Below, in pieces: positions 1 through 5,740 of a DNA stretch of 5,740 bases (the stretch's first letter is position 1; every line of letters starts with the position of its first letter). The position numbers were made by a program, and so were the translations under genes. The DNA comes from Acidimicrobiaceae bacterium (lineage in GTDB: Bacteria > Actinomycetota > Acidimicrobiia > Acidimicrobiales > Bog-793), in NCBI GenBank assembly GCA_025463965.1, contig JAODBN010000427.1, positions 1-5,740 of the forward strand, given 5' to 3'. The notes under the pieces are model-generated. The model worked only from the letters and a program-made list of their open reading frames with translations, made no database searches and was not told the DNA's origin.

Positions 1-632
1 ACGGAATCGGGATCTCTGCCTGCGGCCGTGGCGCCGGCGCGAACGCGCTCGACGCTGTCAGCGATGACCTCGGGAAGCAGCCCACAACCCAGGTAGACGC
101 CGTCCGCAACCCTACCGGCGAGATCAAGCATGAGTGGACCTTCAGCAACGAGATAGAGAGGGACCCGCCTGAGTGAGTAAGGCCAGTTCAGAATAACGTC
201 CCGTCCGCGAAATTGGGCGTGTCCGGTCTGCAGGAGATCTCGTATGGCAAGAAAAAACTGCCGTGTCTCTTCAAGTGTGGACGGCCGTAGGCCGATACTT
301 CGGATGCCCGCGTTACCACGTCCAAGTACGTAGAACGAGCGCCCATTCGAGAGAGTATCGAGTGACGCAATCGCCGCTGCGGCGACCCCGATATCCCTAG
401 TGACACCATTCGTAACGAGTGGACCCACATGGGCTTTCCGGGCGGTCATTGCAATGCAAGACAACGCCGAGATGCATTCCAATCGTCCACCGGAACTGTG
501 CTCGCCCGTCGTTATCCGGTCAAATCCGTAACGATCCGCCGATCGAACCAATGAGCGAAACGCTGCCATCGGTTCACCGTTCTCCGCACTATCTCGTTCA
601 ACGAATGCGATTAGGTGAACCCCAAAATGCAT
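1..632 (-). CDS. LLM-class (luciferase-like) flavin/F420-dependent oxidoreductase, C-terminus cut by window edge
   Basis: An uninterrupted frame of 210 codons runs from ATG at 632 off the left edge. Full-length family members are about 300-340 residues, so roughly the last third is missing. The protein begins MHFGVHLIAF, which fits beta-strand 1 of the luciferase-like TIM barrel. It continues with SADRYGFDRITTGEH (residues 31-45), the GPLVTNGVTRDIG block (70-82), the hallmark SLDTLSNGRSFYVLGRGNAG (90-109, family form 'LD.LS.GR...G.G.G'), an EETRQFFLAIRDLL helix (121-134) and VPLYLVAEGPLMLDLAGRVA (157-176), matching the family 'P.Y.AA.GP..L.LAG..ADG' segment. Such enzymes are cytosolic oxidoreductases using FMN or coenzyme F420; the substrate cannot be read from sequence. 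The start is supported by GGAGGG five bases upstream. Third codon positions are less GC-rich than in the cobalamin genes. Family call is firm, cofactor and substrate are open. Confidence 0.88.
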   Translation of the reverse strand, partial: MHFGVHLIAFVERDSAENGEPMAAFRSLVRSADRYGFDRITTGEHSSGGRLECISALSCIAMTARKAHVGPLVTNGVTRDIGVAAAAIASLDTLSNGRSFYVLGRGNAGIRSIGLRPSTLEETRQFFLAIRDLLQTGHAQFRGRDVILNWPYSLRRVPLYLVAEGPLMLDLAGRVADGVYLGCGLLPEVIADSVERVRAGATAAGRDPDS

Positions 633-637
633 GATTT

Positions 638-643
638 CCCTCC
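638..643 (-). promoter_or_regulatory. Ribosome binding site of the LLM oxidoreductase gene
   Basis: GGAGGG on the minus strand is followed by a five-base spacer (AAATC) and then ATG at 632. It is the strongest Shine-Dalgarno match in the window and fixes the start of the gene. The 72 bases between this start and the end of the sigma factor relic (633-704) hold nothing else recognisable, and I see no convincing promoter there. Confidence 0.75.
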
Positions 644-704
644 GCTAGACCATTCCGAGTCTGTGAATCCTATCCATCGTCCTGCTCTTCGAGGGTTTGC
701 ATCG

Positions 705-1205
705 TCATGCCTCCTCGAGTCCGAGGTCGATCTTGCCGAGTCGCCCCTCGAGCCAACGGCGCTGGCACGGTCAGGAGTCAGCGCGAGTGCCTTGCGGTAG
801 TTGTCACCTGCCTCGTGATTAGGGTGAGCCGTCGCAGCAGCTCAGTCCTGGCAGTGTGAAGGTAGCGGTAGTCCTCGAGGGGGAGCTGATTGATGATTCG
901 AAGTCCCGCTTCGGGCCCCGCGACGGCAACAGCGCGGTTCAATGCGACGACTGGCGAGCTCGTGAGCCGAACGAGCTCGCCGTATAGCGCGACGATCTGC
1001 GGTCAATCGGTTGCCTTGTCGACGTGGAGGGAGACGATCAAGGCCTGAAGGAGATAGGGGCCCGCGCCACCGAGCGCGAGCGCTCGTTCGAGGCTCGATC
1101 GCCCCTCGATGATCTGCCCCTCGTCCCAAGAGTGAGCGGTCCCGATCAGCAACGAACGGGAGTTGTTGAAATCGAGAGTCGGGCGCTGATTTCTCGACTG
1201 CCAGT
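705..1205 (-). pseudogene. Decayed ECF sigma factor (SigI/ECF42-like, DUF6596-type C-terminal extension), N-terminus missing
   Basis: No frame is open across this stretch, but pieces of one protein read in order on the minus strand after switching frames. The first is DSRFQQLPFVADRDRSL (1180-1130). A shift at about 1129 leads to WDEGQIIEGRSSLERALALG and GPYLLQALIVSLHVDKATD (1128-1006). An in-frame TGA (1005-1003) stands where the family has Trp. The same frame then gives PQIVALYGELVRL and SSPVVALNRAVAVAGPEAGL through LPLEDYRYLHTARTELLRRL (to 826). A second shift leads to HPNHEAGDNYRKALALTPDR (826-767), and a third to QRRWLEGRLGKIDLGLEEA with a TGA stop at 707-705. This order matches the helical C-terminal extension of ECF42/SigI-like sigma factors ('DRS.WD..LI.EG', 'GPYQLQAAIAA.H', 'TDWPQI..LY..L', 'P.VALNRAVA', 'DYRYLHA.RA.LL.RL'). 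The sigma2 and sigma4 DNA-binding domains are absent, cut off near the end of bluB-cobT. The left boundary is exact and the right one (about 1205) approximate. One shift could be a sequencing error; several plus a nonsense change plus truncation argue for a true relic. Confidence 0.8.
953..981. repeat. Perfect 11-base inverted repeat with 7-base loop
   Basis: GGCGAGCTCGT (953-963) and ACGAGCTCGCC (971-981) are exact reverse complements separated by GAGCCGA. Each arm contains the palindrome GAGCTC. It lies inside the sigma factor relic, over the stretch that once coded GELVRLTSSP. A stem this long and GC-rich would be stable in RNA, but no T-run follows on either strand, so it is not a canonical intrinsic terminator. 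It may simply reflect the local GAGCTCG-rich codon use. Confidence 0.6.
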
Positions 1206-1225
1206 TCCTTAGGCGACCGAAGGAC

Positions 1226-2962
1226 TCAACCCGGAACGACGCGTCCACTGGCCTCGCGTGTTCGCAGCGCCGTGAGGAGAAGCTGGGTGGCAAAGACCGC
1301 GCCGACTCCCTCCCCGGCGCGAAGTCGGAGATCGAGGAGGGGCTCGAGCCCGAGCTCGTCAAGCACGGCACGATGCCCCTGCTCACGGCTGCGCTGTCCG
1401 GCAATGAGGTGTGCCGTCACGGCAGGCTCGATGCGCACTGCGCAGAGTGCCGCCAGCGCGGTCGCAAAACCATCGAGGATGACAGCACCGCCGCGACCTG
1501 CGACGCCGAGCACGACGCCGGTGAGCACCGCGAGCTCGGGACCGCCCACTGCGGCAAGCGCAAGCCGGGGATCCCGCCCGTCCGCCGCCGGCCCTCGGCG
1601 CGCGCGCTCGACGGCTGCCCGCACAACGTGGACCTTTCGTTCGAGGGTCGCCGCGTCTCCACCGGCTCCCAGGCCAACGCTCTCGAGAGGATCGAGTTCG
1701 AGCAGTATCGAGGCAAGTGCCGCAGCGACGGTCGTGTTGCCAATCCCGAGCTCGCCGATTGCGACGATTGGTTCACAGCACTCGAGGCCGACTTGGCGAC
1801 CAAAGCCGATGAGCTGATTGAGATCCAAGGAATCGAGTGCATCCTCGTGAACCAGATCACCTCGGCGCCCACGGGGACGACAAATCAAGGTGCCGCCAAT
1901 TGGCCCACCGTTTATCCCGGCATCCACGAGGACAAGGCGCATGCCCACAGCGCCAGCGGCGGCCGCACCAAGCGACTCTCGAGCGACTGAGGCCTGGAAC
2001 ACCTCACGGGTGACTTCGGTCGGGTAGGTCGACACGCCGTGGCTCGCGACCGGATGATCGGCCGCCGCCAGCACCAAGATGGCTTCCGGTACCTGCAAGA
2101 TTCCGAGGGCGCCGAGACGCTCGAGACTCTGGTCGAGCGCGCCGAGCGAGCCAGGGGGGGTGAGGAGCAAATCCGATTCATCGCGGGCGGTCACGATGGC
2201 GGCAGGCTCAGGGGCACGGAGATGTGACTCTGGCGGCTTGGGTCCAGCGCCTGGCCAGCGCTCGTTGAGAATGACCGCATCGAGCGGGAGGCGACGTGAC
2301 CAACCGGCGCGTTCGAGGCCGGGGGCAGGAGGTCGCTCGTCGGGCCATCCGAGACAGAGCCAGCCGAGCGTCTCGACTCCGGCGGGAAGTTCGACGAGGG
2401 CGGCGAGCTCACGAGGAGGAAAGAGCGTCACCCAACCGAGGCCGAGGCCTTCGGAGCGGGCGCTGAGCCAGAGATTCTCGATCGCCAAGACGCAGGACCA
2501 GAGGTCGGCGTCGGGGAAGGTGGCCCTACCAAGCACCCCGGTCGCTTCGACCCGGCGGTCGCAGCAGACAACGATGCCGATGGGCGCCTCCCGAATCCCA
2601 TCCAGCTTGAGATCGAGCATGCGTCGTGATGCATCCTCGGCGAGAAGACCCGCTTGACGGAGACGCTCGCGCTCGGCGATCACTGCCGCGCACTCGCGAA
2701 TCGCAGGATCGGTTACGAGCACGAAACGCCAGGGCTGTGAGTGTCCGACCGACGGAGCGGCATGGGCAGCACCGAGAAGGCGTCGGAGGACCGCAGGATC
2801 CAGCGGATCAGGCCGGAAGCGGCGAATATCCCGGCGGGCGGCAATCACGGAATACAGCGCGGCGCGCTCGCCTTCGTCAAAACGCCAGGCAGTTGGCTCC
2901 GCGCGCCGCTCTGCCGCCGAGGTGGTGTCGCCGACGAGCGGGACTGGGCGAGGCCAGCTCAT
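1226..2962 (-). CDS. bluB-cobT: Fused 5,6-dimethylbenzimidazole synthase (BluB) and nicotinate-nucleotide:DMB phosphoribosyltransferase (CobT)
   Basis: This 578-residue protein joins two consecutive steps of lower-ligand synthesis. Residues about 28-235 are BluB, which breaks down reduced FMN with oxygen to 5,6-dimethylbenzimidazole. Visible motifs are RRDIRRFRPDPL (43-54, with the family's catalytic Asp at 45), APSVGHSQPWRF (69-80), KLDGIREAPIGIVVCCDRR (119-137), DLWSCVLAIENLWLSAR (153-169) and GLGWVTLF (174-181). Residues about 255-575 are CobT, which transfers phosphoribose from nicotinate mononucleotide to that base. Visible motifs are TPPGSLGALD (268-277), ADHPVASHGVSTYPTEVT (301-318), GELGIGNTT (403-411), RKV (442-444) and LGLEPLLDLRLRAGEGVGA (537-555, with the presumed catalytic Glu at 551). 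A proline-rich linker lies near 232-255. The frame is open upstream to 3112, inside cobQ, but homology begins well after the ATG at 2962, which has AGGG five bases before it. It sits 43 bases after cobQ, same strand, last gene of the operon. CobT alone is usually about 350 residues, so its N-terminal part is trimmed. No signal peptide; cytosolic. Confidence 0.93.
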   Translation of the reverse strand: MSWPRPVPLVGDTTSAAERRAEPTAWRFDEGERAALYSVIAARRDIRRFRPDPLDPAVLRRLLGAAHAAPSVGHSQPWRFVLVTDPAIRECAAVIAERERLRQAGLLAEDASRRMLDLKLDGIREAPIGIVVCCDRRVEATGVLGRATFPDADLWSCVLAIENLWLSARSEGLGLGWVTLFPPRELAALVELPAGVETLGWLCLGWPDERPPAPGLERAGWSRRLPLDAVILNERWPGAGPKPPESHLRAPEPAAIVTARDESDLLLTPPGSLGALDQSLERLGALGILQVPEAILVLAAADHPVASHGVSTYPTEVTREVFQASVARESLGAAAAGAVGMRLVLVDAGINGGPIGGTLICRPRGRRGDLVHEDALDSLDLNQLIGFGRQVGLECCEPIVAIGELGIGNTTVAAALASILLELDPLESVGLGAGGDAATLERKVHVVRAAVERARRGPAADGRDPRLALAAVGGPELAVLTGVVLGVAGRGGAVILDGFATALAALCAVRIEPAVTAHLIAGQRSREQGHRAVLDELGLEPLLDLRLRAGEGVGAVFATQLLLTALRTREASGRVVPG

Positions 2963-2967
2963 GTGCG

Positions 2968-2971
2968 CCCT
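2968..2971 (-). promoter_or_regulatory. Weak ribosome binding site for bluB-cobT
   Basis: AGGG on the minus strand stands five bases (CGCAC) before the ATG at 2962. It is the only purine-rich stretch at proper distance in the 43-base gap after cobQ, and it supports this ATG over the upstream in-frame codons that lie inside cobQ. Confidence 0.4.
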
Positions 2972-3005
2972 ACTCGGGTTGCTGGCATAAGGGCATCGAG
3001 CACAT

Positions 3006-4517
3006 TCAAGCTGGCGCCCCTTTGGCGATAATCCCGTCGAGTGCGTCGAGGTCGAGGTGTGCCTCGAGCGAGTCGGCCACCCTGTCGATCTCGGCTTGGC
3101 GGCGTTCCTCAAAGGTGCTCGAGCTTGCTTCGAACCGCTTTCCGCGTCGGTCCGCTACTGCCGAGAGAATGGAACGGCGCAACCCGTCGGCCTCGAAAAT
3201 CCCATGCAAGGTCGTTGCCGAGATCCCTCGCGTTTGCTCGAACACACCCTCATTTTCGCAGCCGGCGTCCTCGTCGAGCACGAACCAGCTCGGGTGCCCA
3301 TCGTTCGGCGAGGGACGACCGTGATGGATTTGATAGCCGTAGACCACTTCGCCCGAGCGAGCGAGCCCGCTCCGCTGCCGGGTGCACTTCTCAGGATGGA
3401 AGATCGTTCTGCTCTCGAGCAACCCGAGCCCGTGCACCTCACCCGCTCTTGATTCGAACCCGTCATCGATCATCGTTCCGAGCATCTGATAGCCGGCGCA
3501 GATTCCAAGGAGCCAACTCCGACGACGCAGCGCGTTGACAATTGCCCGGTCAATCCCGCGTTCGCGAAGCCACCCAAGATCAGCGACAGTCGCCTTCGAT
3601 CCCGGGAGCACGATGAGATCGGGATCAGCCAAGGCGCGGGCGTCGACGACGTAGCGCAAGCTGACTCCGGCTTCGAAAACAAGCGGGTCGAAGTCGGTGA
3701 AATTTGCGAGATGGGGCAGTCGGATGACGGCGATGTCGAGGAGATCATTGTCCGGCAATGTGCATCTCGAATAGTGGTCGCGGCTGGCGTCGAGATCGAG
3801 CGAGTCTTCAGCGTCGATGATCAGGTCGCCGAGGTGGGGGAGCACCCCGAGGCAGGGTATCCGGCAACGCCGCTCGAGCTCGGCAATGCCCGAATTAAGG
3901 AGGCTCGCATCGCCGCGGAATTTGTTGATGACAAAGCCCCTCAGCGGAGCCCGCAGCTCTTTGGGCAGGAGCGCCCAAGTTCCGTAGAGCGATGCGAACA
4001 CGCCACCGCGTTCGATGTCGCCGACAAGTACGGCTGGGAGTGAGGCTTGTTGGGCGAGCGGCAGGTTGGCGAGGTCGCTCTTCAGAAGGTTGATCTCCGC
4101 CGCACCACCGGCGCCTTCGGCCACCACAACGTCATAGCGAGCGCGAAGGTCGGCGAGCGCTGAAGAGACGATCTTGACGAGTCCTTCGCGCGGTTGGCTG
4201 TAGTCGCTTGCCATCATCTCGCCGGCTGGCCGGCCCATCACGATGACTTGACTCCTGAGCTCGCCGCTCGGCTTGAGGAGCACCGGATTCATCTCGACCT
4301 CGGGGGCGACGCGAGCGGCCGAGGCCTGGTGCGCCTGCGAGCGGGCGATCTCGTGACCGCTGCAAGTGACGAAGGAGTTGAGAGCCATGTTCTGCGCCTT
4401 GAAGGGAGCGACGCGCGTCCCTTTGCGGGCCAGCACGCGGCAAAGGCCCGCGACGAGCTGACTCTTCCCAACATGGCTCGCCGTTCCACAGACGAGCACT
4501 GCCCCGCGCACGCTCAC
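3006..4517 (-). CDS. cobQ: Cobyric acid synthase, glutamine-hydrolysing (CobQ/CbiP)
   Basis: The enzyme performs ATP- and glutamine-dependent amidation of the b, d, e and g side chains of adenosylcobyrinate a,c-diamide, giving adenosylcobyrate. At 503 residues it is full length (family about 480-510). The N-terminal synthetase domain shows the P-loop GTASHVGKS (11-19), APFKAQNMALNSFVT (37-51), EMNPVLLKPSGELRSQVI (75-92), AEGAGGAAEINL (133-144) and VGDIERGGVFASLYGT (165-180). The C-terminal class I amidotransferase domain has LPGSKATVADLGWLR (304-318), the nucleophile elbow LGICAGYQMLG with Cys340, YGYQIHHGR (393-401) and TLHGIFE with catalytic His438. Canonical family forms are EGAGSPAEINL and GICGGYQMLG, so two small residues differ. 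The start is GTG at 4517, overlapping the cobC stop by four bases (GTGA). GTG at 4511 is an alternative with better ribosome binding site spacing. Cytosolic, part of the cobalamin operon. Confidence 0.96.
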   Translation of the reverse strand: MSVRGAVLVCGTASHVGKSQLVAGLCRVLARKGTRVAPFKAQNMALNSFVTCSGHEIARSQAHQASAARVAPEVEMNPVLLKPSGELRSQVIVMGRPAGEMMASDYSQPREGLVKIVSSALADLRARYDVVVAEGAGGAAEINLLKSDLANLPLAQQASLPAVLVGDIERGGVFASLYGTWALLPKELRAPLRGFVINKFRGDASLLNSGIAELERRCRIPCLGVLPHLGDLIIDAEDSLDLDASRDHYSRCTLPDNDLLDIAVIRLPHLANFTDFDPLVFEAGVSLRYVVDARALADPDLIVLPGSKATVADLGWLRERGIDRAIVNALRRRSWLLGICAGYQMLGTMIDDGFESRAGEVHGLGLLESRTIFHPEKCTRQRSGLARSGEVVYGYQIHHGRPSPNDGHPSWFVLDEDAGCENEGVFEQTRGISATTLHGIFEADGLRRSILSAVADRRGKRFEASSSTFEERRQAEIDRVADSLEAHLDLDALDGIIAKGAPA

Positions 4518-5479
4518 GACCTCTCTGCCAACACCAGATCAAGCGTCCTCTCGAGTCGTTCGAGGCCAGCCGCATCCGGCACAGCAACGCGCACCGTTTC
4601 GTGCAGTCCGAAGCTCGCGCAATCGCGAACGAGCACCCCGCGGAGGGCTAGCGCGTCGCGCAACCAACCCACCTCGTGAACGAGGATCCACGGTGCGTCG
4701 GCGGCGTCGGCCACAAAGCCAGCCGCTCCGAACAGCTCGGCGAGCGAGTTTCGAAGTGCGGCGAGCTCTGCTGACCAGGTCCGGAGATCGGCGCTTCCGA
4801 GCAGGTCCGGGAGAACCTCGGTCGCAAGCGTGCTGACTGACCACATTGGCTGTCGCTGGCCGAGGCGGGTAATGAACTCGGGATCAGGTCCGATCACGTA
4901 GCCGAGACGCAATCCGGGACAGGCGAAGAGTTTGGTCAACGAGCCGACGACGATTGAGCCACGATCGGCATCGCCGCGGGTCCATTGACCAGTGACGAGC
5001 GGAAAGAAGGCTTCGTCCCAACACGCTGCGGTCTCGTCATCATCCGCCAACCTGCCAGTTGGATTGTTCGGGTTCGAACGCACCTGGTCGCGCTGAGGAC
5101 CCTCTTTCGGCGCCCGTACCGCACGGAGATGGCGACGCCACAACGAGAATTCCGGTTCAGTGATGCTCGCGGTACCGAGCTCGCTGGCGACGAGTGCGAT
5201 CGCCTCGGAACCTCCGTTGGTGAGCAGCAGTCGATCCCTGTCGACACCGATTGCCTCGGCGAGCGCTGCAGTGGCGTGCCCCGAATCAGGGTAGCGACGA
5301 ATGCTCTCCGCGTGGGTGCGAACGAGACCGGGGACGTCGGGTGCGAGCGGGTTCAAGGTGGCCGAGAGGTCGAGGATCTCCGTGAGCTCGACGCCGAGCG
5401 CTGCAGCGAGCGGACCGATGCCACCGCCGTGCGGTCCTGGCCGTGGCAGTTCGATTTGGGCTTGCTCGCGTGCGGTCAC
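4514..5479 (-). CDS. cobC: Threonine-phosphate decarboxylase-like PLP enzyme of cobalamin synthesis (CobC/Salmonella CobD type)
   Basis: This fold-type I PLP enzyme is expected to decarboxylate L-threonine O-3-phosphate to (R)-1-amino-2-propanol phosphate, the linker that CbiB attaches to cobyrate. Visible motifs are HGG (17-19), EILDLSATLNPLAP (34-47, family 'DFS.N.NPLGP'), RRYPDSGHATAALAEAIGV (61-79), LTNGGSEAI (86-94), SNPNNPTG (135-142), WDEAFFPL (154-161, with the Asp that would contact the PLP ring nitrogen), SLTKLFACPGLRLGY (180-194, with Schiff-base Lys183 and Arg191) and LVRDCASFGLHETVRVAV (283-300). I chose GTG at 5479: it overlaps the cbiB stop as GTGA, has GGGG five bases upstream, and avoids a 14-codon extension from ATG at 5521 that lies wholly inside cbiB. 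At 321 residues it is shorter than Salmonella CobD (364); the loop before SNPNNPTG is strongly shortened. A related aminotransferase (HisC-like) is the alternative, but the neighbours favour cobalamin. Confidence 0.9.
   Translation of the reverse strand: MTAREQAQIELPRPGPHGGGIGPLAAALGVELTEILDLSATLNPLAPDVPGLVRTHAESIRRYPDSGHATAALAEAIGVDRDRLLLTNGGSEAIALVASELGTASITEPEFSLWRRHLRAVRAPKEGPQRDQVRSNPNNPTGRLADDDETAACWDEAFFPLVTGQWTRGDADRGSIVVGSLTKLFACPGLRLGYVIGPDPEFITRLGQRQPMWSVSTLATEVLPDLLGSADLRTWSAELAALRNSLAELFGAAGFVADAADAPWILVHEVGWLRDALALRGVLVRDCASFGLHETVRVAVPDAAGLERLERTLDLVLAERS
4520..4526 (-). promoter_or_regulatory. Ribosome binding site bearing on the cobQ start
   Basis: AGAGAGG on the minus strand lies inside the end of cobC. 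It is only two bases from the GTG at 4517 but eight bases from the GTG at 4511, two codons later. The usual spacing favours the 4511 start, while the GTGA overlap pattern repeated at the cobC start favours 4517. The choice changes only two residues. Confidence 0.45.
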
Positions 5480-5740
5480 ACGGACACCCCGCCCTTGTCG
5501 CGACCGCGAACTTGCAGCCACAAGGCGGCCCCGGCCGCTGCGATTGCGGCAGTCGTCCCGACGTCGCGTGAGAGGCGGACTGCAGTCGCAATGTCGCCCG
5601 GTCGGGGATCGCGTCCGTCACCGAGCGGTGGTCGTGTCTCGGCGACACCGCCGTAGGAGCTCTCGCCTCCGAGCCGCAGCCCGAGGGCGGCTGCGAACGC
5701 AGCCTCGGCGACGCCGGCATACGGCGAAGGATGAGCCGGC
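5476..5740 (-). CDS. cbiB: Adenosylcobinamide-phosphate synthase CbiB (CobD in aerobic-pathway naming), C-terminal part
   Basis: The frame enters from the right edge and ends at TGA 5478-5476, giving the last 87 residues of a protein usually about 300-330 long. It opens with HPSPYAGVAEAAFAAALGLR (visible residues 3-22), matching the family block 'HPSPNAG.PEAA.AGALG.RLGG'. This is followed by SYGGVAETRPPLGDG (28-42, family 'YGG...ERP.LG.G') and PGDIATAVRLSRDVGTTAAI (47-66). A last hydrophobic stretch (about 61-77) would be the final membrane helix, ending in a charged tail. CbiB is an integral membrane enzyme that joins adenosylcobyrate to aminopropanol phosphate (or aminopropanol). The usual Asn and aromatic residue of the first block are Tyr and Val here. 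Its stop overlaps the cobC GTG start by four bases, implying translational coupling. Start, promoter and any riboswitch are outside the window. Confidence 0.92.
   Translation of the reverse strand, partial: PAHPSPYAGVAEAAFAAALGLRLGGESSYGGVAETRPPLGDGRDPRPGDIATAVRLSRDVGTTAAIAAAGAALWLQVRGRDKGGVSV

Noticed and set aside
672..709. Short minus-strand reading frame MTMQTLEEQDDG after the sigma relic stop
   Set aside because: It is about a dozen codons long, with no family resemblance and no sign of selection; its GGAGG lies within the relic's own codons.
1203..1226. Possible hairpin right after the cobT stop (CCTT/AAGG stem with flanking AGT/ACT and a bulge)
   Set aside because: The stem is short, bulged and has a 9-base loop with no T-run afterwards, so it is not a credible terminator.
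1340..1351. Perfect palindrome GGGCTCGAGCCC and many other CTCGAG/GAGCTC words
   Set aside because: These arise throughout the coding genes from Leu-Glu, Ser-Arg and Glu-Leu codon pairs in GC-rich codon use and are not arranged in any regular array.
1003..1404. 133-residue minus-strand open frame starting inside the cobT region
   Set aside because: Its first part is out of frame with CobT and meaningless; only its last third is real sigma factor sequence, which is covered by the pseudogene entry.
1373..1990. Plus-strand open frame with a CRHGRLDAHCAECRQRG stretch resembling a zinc-binding Cys/His motif
   Set aside because: It is antisense to the conserved CobT domain, has no family resemblance beyond the chance Cys/His pattern, and the opposite strand explains the sequence fully.
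2963..3112. N-terminal extension of the BluB-CobT frame by 50 residues
   Set aside because: It overlaps the conserved end of cobQ, shows low-complexity sequence and lacks family similarity; ATG at 2962 suits the BluB start.

Overview
The window is GC-rich bacterial DNA in which every recognisable gene lies on the minus strand. It carries the late (lower-ligand and assembly) part of a cobalamin pathway. Composition, GTG starts, a BluB-CobT fusion, a relic of an ECF sigma factor of the SigI/ECF42 type with a C-terminal extension, and a luciferase-like oxidoreductase together suggest a high-GC actinobacterium-like organism. That assignment is inference; no rRNA or marker gene is present.

In transcription order (right to left), an operon enters from the right edge. 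It begins with the C-terminal 87 residues of CbiB (adenosylcobinamide-phosphate synthase, 5476-5740). Next come CobC/CobD (PLP-dependent threonine-phosphate decarboxylase type, 4514-5479), CobQ/CbiP (cobyric acid synthase, 3006-4517) and a fused BluB-CobT protein (1226-2962). The first two junctions are 4-base GTGA overlaps. The cobQ to bluB-cobT gap is 43 bases. The enzymes fit together. CobQ amidates adenosylcobyrinate a,c-diamide to adenosylcobyrate. CobC supplies aminopropanol phosphate and CbiB attaches it. BluB makes 5,6-dimethylbenzimidazole and CobT activates it to alpha-ribazole phosphate. The kinase/guanylyltransferase (CobU/CobP) and cobalamin synthase (CobS) that finish the molecule are not in the window, nor is the operon's promoter or any cobalamin riboswitch, which would lie beyond the right edge.

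Downstream of the operon (about 705-1205) is a decayed, N-terminally truncated ECF sigma factor. A Trp codon has become TGA and at least three frameshifts break the reading frame. It contains a perfect 11-base inverted repeat (953-981).

From 632 to the left edge is an open reading frame, cut by the window end, for a luciferase-like (LLM class, FMN or F420-dependent) oxidoreductase. It has a strong ribosome binding site and noticeably weaker GC bias at third codon positions than the cobalamin genes. No tRNA, rRNA, CRISPR array, insertion sequence or convincing terminator was seen.
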